35,094 nucleotides of DNA from Saprospiraceae bacterium (GTDB lineage: Bacteria > Bacteroidota > Bacteroidia > Chitinophagales > Saprospiraceae), in assembly GCA_013214355.1 (NCBI GenBank), contig JABSSL010000026.1, positions 58,611-93,704 on the forward strand. Reading direction: 5' to 3'. A program made the position numbers and the translations under genes. The notes beneath the pieces are model-generated. The model did not search any database. It was not told the DNA's origin and saw only the letters and a program-made list of their open reading frames with translations. Positions 7,903 through 15,814 of this stretch are shown piece after piece; positions within the stretch are counted from its first letter, which is position 1, and the number at the start of each line of letters is the position of its first letter.

Positions 7903-8799
7903 ATGAGAACACGACTTTACATTTGGAGCCTTTTCTGTTGTCTATTGGCTTTCAGCAATTTGCAAGGACAGGCTCAGAAGGCAAACCCTTTTGAGTTAGT
8001 GCCCAGGTTGGAGGAAAAGCCAGTCGAAAAGCCAGCCCCAGAAATAGAGGAAGAAGTCAACCCATTCGACCTCGTTGAGCCTGATAAAGAGAAAAGTGCA
8101 GCCCCTGCCCCCATTTTACCCCTACAAAAAGAGGATACTGAACAGCCTTTTGGTAGTAACAGCTTCCTACTAGGCGTAATACTTTTTGGTCTTATCTTAA
8201 TGGCCGTACTCGTGACTTCCCTACGTCCTTTTATCACTAAGTGCTACCGAGCCATTGTGAATGAAAATATGCTTAACCAGATATATAGGGAGCGAGAAAC
8301 AGGCCTATTTATGCCTTATTTTCTCTTGTATTTGATGTTTTTTACGCAAGCGGGCACCTTTTTATTCCTGATTTTGAAATTCAATAAGACCTCTTTTGGC
8401 ACCTCCCCATTGATGCTTCTAATCGGCTGCATCCTCCTTACCGCTATCCTATTCTTTCTAAAGCACTTACTCCTAGCGATCGTCGGCGGGATTTTCCCTA
8501 TCTCAAAAGAAACAAAGGTGTATAGCTTTACGATTATGGTGTACAGCATCATCCTTGGTGTGGCACTCGCCCCTGCCAACTTAATGATTGCTTATGCCCC
8601 TTCGGAATTGATCTTTTTGTTGATTGGAGCCGCTTTATTATTGATCATAGGCTTGTACGTCGTGAGAGGATTTCGAGGATTATTGCTAGCTAACAATTAT
8701 CTCCGTTTTCATATATTCCACTTTTTGTTGTATATTTGCACTGTCGAAATAGTACCTGTCCTCGTGTTATATAAGATGATAACGAACCAATTAGGATAA
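7903..8799 (+). CDS. DUF4271 integral membrane protein
   Basis: Membrane protein of 298 residues, function unknown. A signal peptide (1-24) precedes a Pro/Glu-rich periplasmic segment containing two copies of a short motif, NPFELV at 28-33 and NPFDLV at 53-58. About six transmembrane helices follow from residue 87 to the end. The HIFHFLLYICTVEIVPVLVLYK region near the C terminus is typical of the DUF4271 family as I know it. In Bacteroidota this gene is commonly found next to hemD, as here, which suggests a link to haem synthesis or the envelope, but no activity is established. The promoter element sits so close to the ATG that the transcript may be nearly leaderless. Confidence 0.85.
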   Translation: MRTRLYIWSLFCCLLAFSNLQGQAQKANPFELVPRLEEKPVEKPAPEIEEEVNPFDLVEPDKEKSAAPAPILPLQKEDTEQPFGSNSFLLGVILFGLILMAVLVTSLRPFITKCYRAIVNENMLNQIYRERETGLFMPYFLLYLMFFTQAGTFLFLILKFNKTSFGTSPLMLLIGCILLTAILFFLKHLLLAIVGGIFPISKETKVYSFTIMVYSIILGVALAPANLMIAYAPSELIFLLIGAALLLIIGLYVVRGFRGLLLANNYLRFHIFHFLLYICTVEIVPVLVLYKMITNQLG

Positions 8800-8879
8800 A
8801 GTCTGGAAGAAGGGGTACTAGTCACCGAAAGGCTTATTTCTTGCCCCAGCACCCTGACAAGTTTACTTCCTAGCGGGCG

Positions 8880-8902
8880 AAGGATGGGATAAAAAAATCC
8901 TT
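8880..8902 (+). repeat. short hairpin before hemD
   Basis: AAGGAT at 8880-8885 and ATCCTT at 8897-8902 flank an A-rich loop, 6 bases before the hemD ATG. It could mask the start region or be chance; no T-run follows. Confidence 0.3.
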
Positions 8903-8908
8903 GTTTGA

Positions 8909-9691
8909 ATGACAGCAAATGGTAAAGCGTACGTGGAGACATTTAAAAAGGTAAAAACGATTCTGGTCTCACAACCCAAGCCTGAACGCTCACCTTACTA
9001 CGAACTAGAGAAAAAGTATGACCTTCAAATTGACTGGCGCCCCTTTATCCATGTAGAGGGAGTATCAGCTAAAGAAGTGCGTAAACAAAGAGTTCGTCCG
9101 GATGAGTTTTCAGCGATAGTATTCACTAGTAAGAATGCTGTAGACCACTTCTTCCGAGTGTGTGAAGAGATGCGTATCAAAATGTCACAGGATACTAAGT
9201 ATTTCTGCTTGACAGAAGCCATCGCACACTATCTTCAGAAGTTTATCGTGTACCGAAAGAGAAAAGTCTTTTCTGGAAAAAGAACCATTTTAGACTTAGC
9301 TCCAGCGCTAAAAAAACATAAGGCTAATGAGAACTTCTTGTTGCCTTGTAGTAATTTGGGTGCCCGTCAGGTATCCAACTTCCTTACAGAGAATGGCTTC
9401 AACTGGAAAGATGCCATGATGTACCGTACCGTAAGCAGCGACCTATCCGACTTGAGTGATGTGACTTATGATATTCTTGTATTCTTCAGTCCATTGGGGA
9501 TTAAGTCCTTGTATGAGAACTTCCCTGATTTCAAACAAAATGAGACTCGACTAGCTATCTTTGGTAATAGTACCAGCCGTGCAGTGGAAGATCATGGATT
9601 GACGATTAACATCAAGGCACCTGCTCCTGAAACACCTTCTATGACCATGGCCTTGGAGAAATATCTCACCCAGTCCAACAAAGAAGATTAG
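8909..9691 (+). CDS. hemD: uroporphyrinogen-III synthase
   Basis: Cytoplasmic enzyme that closes hydroxymethylbilane with inversion of ring D to give uroporphyrinogen III, the shared precursor of haem, sirohaem and cobalamin. The 260-residue length and two-lobe pattern fit the family. Recognisable strands are IVFTSKNAVDHFF in lobe one, DILVFFSPLGIKSLYENFP in lobe two, and the C-terminal IFGNSTSRAVEDHGL and PETPSMTMALEKYL. HemD sequences are weakly conserved, so the call rests on this pattern plus the DUF4271 neighbour upstream. Other haem genes are not in the window. A hairpin at 9758-9788 follows the gene. Confidence 0.88.
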   Translation: MTANGKAYVETFKKVKTILVSQPKPERSPYYELEKKYDLQIDWRPFIHVEGVSAKEVRKQRVRPDEFSAIVFTSKNAVDHFFRVCEEMRIKMSQDTKYFCLTEAIAHYLQKFIVYRKRKVFSGKRTILDLAPALKKHKANENFLLPCSNLGARQVSNFLTENGFNWKDAMMYRTVSSDLSDLSDVTYDILVFFSPLGIKSLYENFPDFKQNETRLAIFGNSTSRAVEDHGLTINIKAPAPETPSMTMALEKYLTQSNKED

Positions 9692-9757
9692 ATAGAGTTA
9701 ATGCTGCTCGACAGACAAGATATATACATCGAATATACGGAAAGAAATTTCTGAATT

Positions 9758-9788
9758 GAGGCCCTGGCAAGTGAATTGTCAGGGCCTT
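9758..9788 (+). terminator. hairpin between hemD and NUDIX gene
   Basis: AGGCCCTG at 9759-9766 pairs with CAGGGCCT at 9780-9787, extended inwards by GCAA/TTGT (one wobble) to a 5-base loop. Only three T residues follow before C, so termination may be partial. It shows that the in-frame TTG at 9756 is not the NUDIX start, because that codon lies in the stem base. Confidence 0.65.
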
Positions 9789-9803
9789 TCTACATCTATT
9801 CCT

Positions 9804-10439
9804 ATGCAAGATTTTATTGATCACTTACAGTTACAGCTCCAAAAACCGCTCCCTGGTCGCCCCTCTGAGTTTAGCATCTCTCCTGCAGACACCAAGGCTC
9901 GCTCCATCATTCCAGATAATGCTAAATTAGCTGGAGTGCTCGTCTTATTCTACCCGAAGAATAAAAACTGGCACCTAGTCTTAATTGAAAGAACCAGTCT
10001 ACACGAAGGAGATCGACACAAAGGTCAGATCAGCTTTCCCGGAGGACGACATGAAGAAGCAGATGAGTCTATGACAGAAACGGCGCTAAGAGAAGCGGAA
10101 GAGGAAGTCGGTGTAAAACCAGAAAAGGTAGAGATTATCGGTTCATTAAGTGACCTATATATCCCCGTCAGCAATTTTCGTGTATTCCCCAAGGTAGCCT
10201 TTGCTAAAGAAGCACCCAGCTTTGTCCCGCAACCTTCAGAGGTAGCTAACATTCTCGAGGTCCCCTTCCACCTATTTCAGCAGCCTGAAGCCCTTATGCG
10301 TATGGATTTGCCGATATCCAACGGACTGATACTACCCGAAGTACCTCACTTCAAAATCTTTGATAAAATTGTTTGGGGCGCCACCTTACTAATGCTCGGA
10401 GAGCTGTTGGCAGTAGTGGGAGATCATAAATTGAAGTGA
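9804..10439 (+). CDS. NUDIX hydrolase, coenzyme A pyrophosphatase type
   Basis: Probably cleaves CoA or CoA derivatives to phosphopantetheine and 3',5'-ADP. The protein of 211 residues has the extended signature of the CoA-pyrophosphatase branch (UPF0035): VLIERTSLHEGDRHKGQISFPGG at about 59-81 combines the R-x-x-x-G-x-x-SFPGG element with the Nudix box. The Nudix box itself runs GGRHEEADESMTETALREAEEEVGV region (80-104) with the metal-binding REAEEE at 96-101. I start at the ATG at 9804, after the hairpin, not at the earlier TTG. Substrate is inferred from the signature only. Confidence 0.88.
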   Translation: MQDFIDHLQLQLQKPLPGRPSEFSISPADTKARSIIPDNAKLAGVLVLFYPKNKNWHLVLIERTSLHEGDRHKGQISFPGGRHEEADESMTETALREAEEEVGVKPEKVEIIGSLSDLYIPVSNFRVFPKVAFAKEAPSFVPQPSEVANILEVPFHLFQQPEALMRMDLPISNGLILPEVPHFKIFDKIVWGATLLMLGELLAVVGDHKLK

Positions 10440-10441
10440 AC

Positions 10442-10466
10442 AGGAAACAGCATTAGGCCGTTTCCT
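10442..10466 (+). terminator. hairpin after NUDIX gene
   Basis: AGGAAAC at 10442-10448 and GTTTCCT at 10460-10466 form a 7-bp stem two bases after the stop codon. No good T-run follows, so this is a candidate terminator or mRNA 3' end stabiliser. Confidence 0.45.
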
Positions 10467-10928
10467 CCATGAAATCTCTTTAACTTATCCTCTCAGCTTT
10501 CCTATCTTACTATTGGTGACCTTCTACACCGGAAAGGTTTCCACTTCCCAGATCGGTCCTCCCCGACTAATCCTGCTTTACCTACATTACGCCAAATGCT
10601 CCGCGACCTCTTACCAATCGGCTAGCATTGTAGCCTACTTCCAAACAGGTTTATCTTCCAACACTTGAACATTCTTGGTCAAATCAGCGTCAGAAATCAT
10701 AGACGTTTCTTCTTGATTATCAATAGCAAATAAAAACCAAATACTGTGGAACCAAAGTTGGTTGGAAGAAACCCCATGCAAGATATCCGAAGTTTCCCTA
10801 AGACATGACGGGGCAAAACCTCGGATATTTGCCGCGCTGCTTTTTCACTTATTCCTGTTTCAGGATACTAAACTTAAACCTACTCTTAAAATATTATCTG
10901 ATAGTCTCGACACCAAATTACCTCTATC
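10467..10928. other. intergenic stretch with a hairpin element
   Basis: About 460 bases without a convincing gene. It holds the inverted-repeat element at 10778-10832. On the minus strand a 48-codon frame (10635-10781, TTG start) and a 26-codon ATG frame that overlaps an internal ATG by ATGA are visible, but neither has other support. A 67-codon plus frame from 10762 crosses the hairpin and runs into the next gene; I regard it as spurious. Confidence 0.4.
10778..10832. repeat. hairpin element, copy A
   Basis: The arm GCAAGATATCCGAAGTTT (10778-10795) pairs with 10815-10832 as GCAA/TTGC, ATATCCGA/TCGGATAT and GTTT/AAAC, with one bulged G and one mismatch. The 5' arm matches that of the hairpin at 31314-31380 at about 15 of 18 positions, and the 3' arms plus following bases at 18 of 27. 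Both lie upstream of genes for exported proteins. This points to a dispersed repeat family, of which the window shows two copies. Confidence 0.5.
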
Positions 10929-12173
10929 ATGGCCAAATCATACCAAACGCTTCGAATTAGAGTAATAGAAAGCCCGGTAAATTCTATTGGCTCAAGGCAA
11001 ATAAAGGGATATCCTTGCCTCCCTCTGGGCGTCATGATCCTCCTTTTCCTCCTTTCGGGCTTTAGTCCGATTCGGAGTCAGGTCGAAGATACTTTTCGAG
11101 GTACGATAGCAGTGAAGTCCTATGATCTAATTCACCAACCCACAAAAGGTCGCATGGCTAGAGTACTAGCCAAAATGAACGAACTTCCTGTCAGCGAGTT
11201 TGACACTGTTTATTGGACACATACCATCTGCAACGATACCATTGTCACAGAATTGACCACCATACATGGACACTATTATGCTAAGAATATTGAGTTCGGT
11301 AAATTCCGCTACATATTTGACACCCTCTTTTACGTGTATCTCAAAGTGCCCAAAAGCAATGGTATGTTTCAGCGTACAAAGATTTCGGACTGGAGAAAAC
11401 ACCGCAAAGTCAAAACTAGAGGGGAGATCCCTTATAACTACTCCTTAGTGAGACCCACTGATAAAAAGATGATGTTCTTCGCTAATGTTGACCCAACGCA
11501 GGCCTTTCCAAGGCAAGCTGAACTCGGAGGTTTCTTTGGGAATGTTTTACATCCAGCAGGTTTGTTTGAGCAACTGGTCTTTCAGGATGGCTATACCGAT
11601 GTTCTTTATGATTTTCAGTACACAGCAGACACAAAACTATCTTGCCAGGAATTCTTCCAAGACTTCTTTGTCAAGGATATCTCTCAGGAAGCCCAAGAAC
11701 TATTTTCATACGGCGTTAATGTTGAGATCATTCCGAAAGAGGACCGCCGAGAATTTCAGGTAGAATCTGCCGATGATACCAGAAAGTACTCCAACCCAAA
11801 CTGGGCCAACTTGATGGGGAAATATGTCTACGTTGACCTTTGGGCCAGTTGGTGCGGCCCTTGTAGGATTGAAATGCCGTATATCGCACGGCTCCGCAAA
11901 AAGTACTTAGAAGAGCAACTAGCGATCCTCTCTATTTCCTTAGATAATAAAGAGGATCGGGACAAATGGCTGAAGGCCATTGAAGATTTGCAGATGGATT
12001 GGCCGAACTGGATCGTGTATGGTGGATTTGAATCTAATTTCGCTCGGGAATACAACATTACGGCCATCCCCCGATACCTTCTGATCGATCCTAAGGGTAG
12101 AATTGCCAACGCTAATGCCCCCAGACCTTCCGATGAAAGATTAGAAGAACTCCTGAATAAAATCATCGAATAG
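10929..12173 (+). CDS. TlpA-like exported thioredoxin-fold protein
   Basis: Periplasmic thiol-disulfide protein. Hydrophobic residues 33-45 form a signal sequence; the ATG at 11034 would give a more ordinary signal peptide than the 10929 start, whose first 35 residues are polar and basic, so the true start is open. Residues 55-285 form an N-terminal region of unknown fold. The thioredoxin domain (about 290-412) has YVDLWASWCGPCRIEMP with the redox pair C309/C312, then the cis-proline P381 in TAIPRYLLID. Proteins of this kind reduce or isomerise disulfides or serve cytochrome c maturation; ResA/TlpA relatives are abundant in Bacteroidota. The N-terminal region contains C101 and C239, possible partners. 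No obvious redox partner gene is adjacent. Confidence 0.88.
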   Translation: MAKSYQTLRIRVIESPVNSIGSRQIKGYPCLPLGVMILLFLLSGFSPIRSQVEDTFRGTIAVKSYDLIHQPTKGRMARVLAKMNELPVSEFDTVYWTHTICNDTIVTELTTIHGHYYAKNIEFGKFRYIFDTLFYVYLKVPKSNGMFQRTKISDWRKHRKVKTRGEIPYNYSLVRPTDKKMMFFANVDPTQAFPRQAELGGFFGNVLHPAGLFEQLVFQDGYTDVLYDFQYTADTKLSCQEFFQDFFVKDISQEAQELFSYGVNVEIIPKEDRREFQVESADDTRKYSNPNWANLMGKYVYVDLWASWCGPCRIEMPYIARLRKKYLEEQLAILSISLDNKEDRDKWLKAIEDLQMDWPNWIVYGGFESNFAREYNITAIPRYLLIDPKGRIANANAPRPSDERLEELLNKIIE

Positions 12174-12514
12174 CCGTCGATTTTTATCGAAAAAAGAGGC
12201 ATCAATGGCCTTAAACGTACATATTAGGTACATAAAAGCCACAAAAAATGCACAAAGGTGCGCGCTTTACTGGCACAATTGTTCAAGTTTCGTTTTTGCG
12301 GGTGAGAACCTCAGGTTCTCGCTGCGAAGGATAAGCTATAACACTGAAACCTGGCCCTTAACCTGTCTTTTTAACTAAGGACAAGTTTTAGATCAACGGG
12401 AAAAAATAAGAAGAGCCGCTTCGACGGATGAATTGTAAAGCTCACCCTTTTTGATCTAAGGACCTCTCCATTAGCTTGCGGAGACAGCCGTAAACGGCCG
12501 CTAAAAACCAAAGA
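12174..12514. other. intergenic stretch with several inverted repeats
   Basis: No gene is supported. The stretch contains an imperfect hairpin at about 12207-12242 (TGGC...GTAC and GTAC...GCCA), a near-perfect palindrome GAGAACCT-C-AGGTTCTC at 12304-12320, and a small stem GCCG-TAAA-CGGC just before the next gene. The promoter of the gene at 12515 must lie here, but I cannot point to a TAnnTTTG match. Confidence 0.45.
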
Positions 12515-13903
12515 ATGATGAACGGAACAAATTGGAAAAAAGTAGAAGCTTTTGCGCTAGACACCCCGACGGATAACTATGGCTTTAGTACCCGTCTAGC
12601 TGATGAAAATGATTGGTCCATTAACTTCACCAAACGAGCCATCCGGGAATACAAGAAATTCATGTTTCTCGCTGCTACAGCCAACCAGATGGTGTCTCCG
12701 TCCGAGATAGTTGATATCGTATGGCACCAGCATTTAATATTCACCAATTCCTATAAAGACTTTGCTAAGGTATTAGGAAAACGAATAGAGCACATCCCCT
12801 CTACCCATAATCCCGAAGAGAGAGAAACATTTGAGTTTGCGAGAAAACGAACAAAAGAACTATACAATGAGCATTTTGGTGAGCAACCTGAGGATATTTG
12901 GGGATATAAATCCCTAGAACACCAGTTGAGAGAAGTAGTTGGCCCTACCCCCAAACTGAACAAACAGAATAGTCTAGGATTGATATTCCTCGTTTTCTCC
13001 TTGTTGTTCTACCCGCTATTTCTACTGTACAAGCCAGTCCTTTTGCAGATTGGCAACCCACATTTCTTGATGATTTATGTGGCGGCAGTGACAATAGTAC
13101 TTGTACTATTAGAGCTTTCAAGTACAATCAAATTACAAGAGTACGCCAAGTTTCTATACAAGACGGGGATTTTGAAGGATTTGCACCCGTTTGAGGTGAT
13201 CTACATGCAGAAGGGTAAATTCGGACATATCATTCACGGTATTTTAGACAGTTTGGTAGAGAAGCAGCATGTAAACATTGGTACCACCTATGAACTAAGG
13301 CTGCAGAATCATCATCAGTCCTTTGAAAACCCTTTCAAACAAAACGTTTACGACAGTATAAAACGACATGAGTCCCTGCATTATCCCGAGTTATTGAATG
13401 AACTGCAGCATAAGCCAATGTTTTCTCGCATTGTATCTTACTGTAGTAATTTGAAAGATAAATTACAGCATACCAGCCCCTTCTTAAGTCTTTTTAGACT
13501 GCGTTGGATCGTTTTCCTTTTCTTGCTAACACCGGGATTAGCGCGACTTACGCTAGGTTTAATGAATGGCAAACCAGTTACCTATCTTATTCTAGCCCTA
13601 ATCGTACTCTTGATTTACTTTGTAGCATCGAGTATTTGGTTTGATAAGATATTAGTACGGCAAAGTATACCCAACCTGTACAAAAACGAGTTCGGTCAAA
13701 AGGAAAAGTCAAAGCATACCCATTGGGATTACTTCCTGTATGGAGAGCAGGTACTAGCTGTATCGATGATCCCTTTGGTTAATTATACAGACAAAAATGC
13801 GAACAAAGCAAACATGGTCAGCTGCGGAACGAGTTGTGGATCAGGGTGTGGTGGTGGATGTGGAGGCGGATGCGGCGGCGGTTGTGGCGGATGCGGCGGT
13901 TAG
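12515..13903 (+). CDS. WHQHL-domain/TIGR04222-like membrane protein with Cys-Gly tail
   Basis: A 462-residue protein of unknown function with three parts. Residues 1-150 resemble the N-terminal region of glycine-rich domain-containing proteins (GRDP/DUF1399), with the hallmark VDIVWHQHLIFTNSY near 66-80. A central membrane part has helices near 155-175, 182-200, 333-350 and 355-375. Between them LHPFEVIYMQKGKFGHIIHGILDSLVE matches the pattern of TIGR04222-type domains. The C terminus is low-complexity: cysteines at 437, 441, 445, 449, 453, 457 and 460, almost all other residues Gly. Family members as I know them share a Gly/Cys tail; its role is not known. Start is one of two adjacent ATGs. 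It is followed by a terminator and looks monocistronic. Confidence 0.75.
   Translation: MMNGTNWKKVEAFALDTPTDNYGFSTRLADENDWSINFTKRAIREYKKFMFLAATANQMVSPSEIVDIVWHQHLIFTNSYKDFAKVLGKRIEHIPSTHNPEERETFEFARKRTKELYNEHFGEQPEDIWGYKSLEHQLREVVGPTPKLNKQNSLGLIFLVFSLLFYPLFLLYKPVLLQIGNPHFLMIYVAAVTIVLVLLELSSTIKLQEYAKFLYKTGILKDLHPFEVIYMQKGKFGHIIHGILDSLVEKQHVNIGTTYELRLQNHHQSFENPFKQNVYDSIKRHESLHYPELLNELQHKPMFSRIVSYCSNLKDKLQHTSPFLSLFRLRWIVFLFLLTPGLARLTLGLMNGKPVTYLILALIVLLIYFVASSIWFDKILVRQSIPNLYKNEFGQKEKSKHTHWDYFLYGEQVLAVSMIPLVNYTDKNANKANMVSCGTSCGSGCGGGCGGGCGGGCGGCGG
13823..13900 (+). repeat. GGN/TGY repeat encoding the Cys-Gly tail
   Basis: In-frame repeat of about 12 bases (TGY GGN GGN GGN) coding for Cys every fourth residue. 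Codon use varies (TGT/TGC, GGT/GGA/GGC), so the amino-acid pattern appears to be under selection and is not merely a recent slippage expansion. Confidence 0.7.
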
Positions 13904-13964
13904 ACCTGGGCTTTCGAGCTATCACATGTAGTCAATAAGTAAGGATGTATAAAAAGTATTCGAA

Positions 13965-13995
13965 GGCTACTCCGGCATTCCGGAGTAGCCCTTTT
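13965..13995 (+). terminator. terminator after the Cys-Gly-tail gene
   Basis: GGCTACTCCGG at 13965-13975 and CCGGAGTAGCC at 13980-13990 form a perfect 11-bp stem with a CATT loop, followed by CTTTTG. Confidence 0.85.
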
Positions 13996-14079
13996 GATAT
14001 GTATATAACTGGTAATTAACCTCCTACGTTAAGATTATCACAACAGTCTTTTATTCTCTTTTTAGTATCTTACAGCCCC

Positions 14080-15144
14080 ATGATACCTCGGCTAATACGA
14101 CTATTTTCACTCCTACTTTGCTTGTTCTTGGCTAGCAACAGCTATGCTAAATATAGGATTGAGGGCAAAATAAATCTTGGTGAAGAGTGGCAACCCAAGG
14201 TATTCATGGCCATGGTTGAAAAGCTCTCCGATTATTATCGCGCCAGCCCAGACCTAATCGTTGATATGGCTGTCGTTGGCGAAGATGGCTCCTTCGTATT
14301 AGAAGGGAAGCAGTTACCAGAAGAAAATCGCTTCTACCGACTGTACTTGATGAAGGAGCAAAACACAGACTATGATGCCTGCTTGTACGTAGGCGGAGAT
14401 GACCATAACTTCATTCATATCATTCTCAATAATCAGTCTGAATTAAAGATTTCAGCGGATAGTACCTATTACTCGCCCTTTGGCAATTATCAGGTCCAAG
14501 GTTCCATCGACAATCAACTGATGAGAGAATTGGCTCGGATGGTTTATCCCAGCTTTTACTTTTATCAAATTCGATTTCCTAGTGTACTAAAGTTAACCGA
14601 AGAGCGACTCTTCCACGATCTAAAATTATTTACGGATACTTGTTCAAGTGATATGGCTGCGCTAGCGGCCATGGCTAATATTGACATGGAAGCCTACTAT
14701 GAAGAAGACCCTGATTTCTTTAAGCGTTTTGGCGATCGGCTTGAAGAGGTTCTACCAGAAGATGTTTATACCGAAAACTTTAGACGAAAACTTCATTATT
14801 TCGAACCTCCTGTCATAAGCAAAACTCCTGCTTGGATCGTTGCAGTTGTGGCACTACAAGCCTTGCTCATTTGTTTACTACTCCTGCGGCTGTTGCAACT
14901 TAAAAAGCCACCTCAGACAGCCGTCATCGAGGAGATTCCTAGCGCCGCTCCAATCAATAAGCTTACAGCCAAGGAACAGGAAATCCTAGACCTGATTTTG
15001 ACTGGAAAATCCAACAAGGAAATAGCCAGTAGCTTATTCATTGAAGTTAGTACAGTCAAGACTCATATCAACAAAATTTACGGTAAACTCGATGTGAAGT
15101 CTCGCCGAGAGGTTATGAATCTAAAGCAGCTTCCCACCGAATAG
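14080..15144 (+). CDS. membrane-tethered LuxR-type transcription regulator
   Basis: A 354-residue protein that combines an export signal (1-23), a periplasmic region (24-248), one transmembrane helix (about 250-271) and a cytoplasmic LuxR/GerE DNA-binding domain (293-348: LTAKEQEILDLILTGKSNKE then VKTHINKIYGKLDVKSR). The first about 100 periplasmic residues (YRIEGKINLG ... DGSFVLEGKQL) look like a DUF4369-type beta sandwich; the rest is helical. No TPRs are present, unlike many signal-bearing LuxR proteins of Bacteroidota. A single-pass sensor-regulator would need dimerisation or proteolysis to signal. Targets are unknown. It converges on the Crp/Fnr gene with 30 bases between stops. Confidence 0.85.
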   Translation: MIPRLIRLFSLLLCLFLASNSYAKYRIEGKINLGEEWQPKVFMAMVEKLSDYYRASPDLIVDMAVVGEDGSFVLEGKQLPEENRFYRLYLMKEQNTDYDACLYVGGDDHNFIHIILNNQSELKISADSTYYSPFGNYQVQGSIDNQLMRELARMVYPSFYFYQIRFPSVLKLTEERLFHDLKLFTDTCSSDMAALAAMANIDMEAYYEEDPDFFKRFGDRLEEVLPEDVYTENFRRKLHYFEPPVISKTPAWIVAVVALQALLICLLLLRLLQLKKPPQTAVIEEIPSAAPINKLTAKEQEILDLILTGKSNKEIASSLFIEVSTVKTHINKIYGKLDVKSRREVMNLKQLPTE

Positions 15145-15174
15145 AACATTCCTGCGCAGCGCACATCAATAGCT

Positions 15175-15768
15175 CTAGGAGTACAGGGTTGAATCTATTC
15201 TATTTCTCTTGCTACGTATCATATTCAAAAATTCCGGCGTGATTCCGAGATAACTTGCGATATGTTTTTGAGGAATTCGTTGTGCTACATCAGGGTATTC
15301 GTCTAAGAAAAAGTTGTAGCGTTCTTCAGCGGTATAGGATAGATTTTGGACAATCCTATTTTGTTGAGAAAACATTTTATTGCGAAATAGAACTCGGGTA
15401 TAGCTCACAAATTCTGGCACTTCCTTAATTAGAAAATCCCAATTTGCCTGGTTTATTGCTAGGACCGTGGTGTCTTCCAAGACTTGAATATTACAGATAG
15501 CAGGTGTCCTATTAATGAAACTTTGTAAATCCCCAGACCACCAATTTTCAATGGAAAATGAAATATTATGCTCCACCCCATTGTAGTCGGAAACATAAGT
15601 CCGGACACATCCTTTCAAAGTAAAATACAATTCATTAGCATAGTTCTCGAAGTAGAGTAGATGCTCTTTCTTAGCGAAATGCTTCTCAACCAATTTGCCC
15701 AATACCATCTCTAAATGGTGATCTGAAATGGATAGCGTATTGCTTATATGCTGGATGAATCGTTCCAT
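15175..15768 (-). CDS. Crp/Fnr-family transcription regulator
   Basis: Cytoplasmic regulator of 197 residues. Residues 1-115 form a cyclic-nucleotide-binding-type beta roll (KKEHLLYFENYANELYFTLKGCVRTYV). The phosphate-binding cassette with the conserved R of true cAMP binders is not seen, so the ligand may differ or be absent. Residues 145-195 are a short helix-turn-helix (RIPQKHIASYLGITPEFLNMIRSKR). This is the common Bacteroidota subtype of about 190 residues. It lies 46 bases downstream of the alpha/beta hydrolase gene on the same strand, so the two probably share a transcript. Confidence 0.88.
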   Translation of the reverse strand: MERFIQHISNTLSISDHHLEMVLGKLVEKHFAKKEHLLYFENYANELYFTLKGCVRTYVSDYNGVEHNISFSIENWWSGDLQSFINRTPAICNIQVLEDTTVLAINQANWDFLIKEVPEFVSYTRVLFRNKMFSQQNRIVQNLSYTAEERYNFFLDEYPDVAQRIPQKHIASYLGITPEFLNMIRSKRNRIDSTLYS

Positions 15769-15814
15769 TATTTGCCTACTGTCAAGCTTAAATCATGCAC
15801 TCTGCTATTATAAC

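Noticed and set aside
10635-10781. Minus-strand frames of 48 and 26 codons with an ATGA overlap
   Set aside because: The overlap is suggestive and the translations are plausible, but there is no promoter, family or clear ATG start for the longer one, so chance is more likely.
10762-10965. 67-codon plus frame before the TlpA-like gene
   Set aside because: It runs through the hairpin element and into the next gene in another frame; composition is not convincing.
11828-12205. 125-codon open frame antisense to the TlpA-like gene
   Set aside because: It covers the CGPC thioredoxin region on the other strand and has no independent support.
15144-15174. TGCGCAGCGCA dyad between the LuxR and Crp genes as a terminator
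   Set aside because: The dyad has a one-base centre and no T-run, so it cannot form a normal terminator hairpin.
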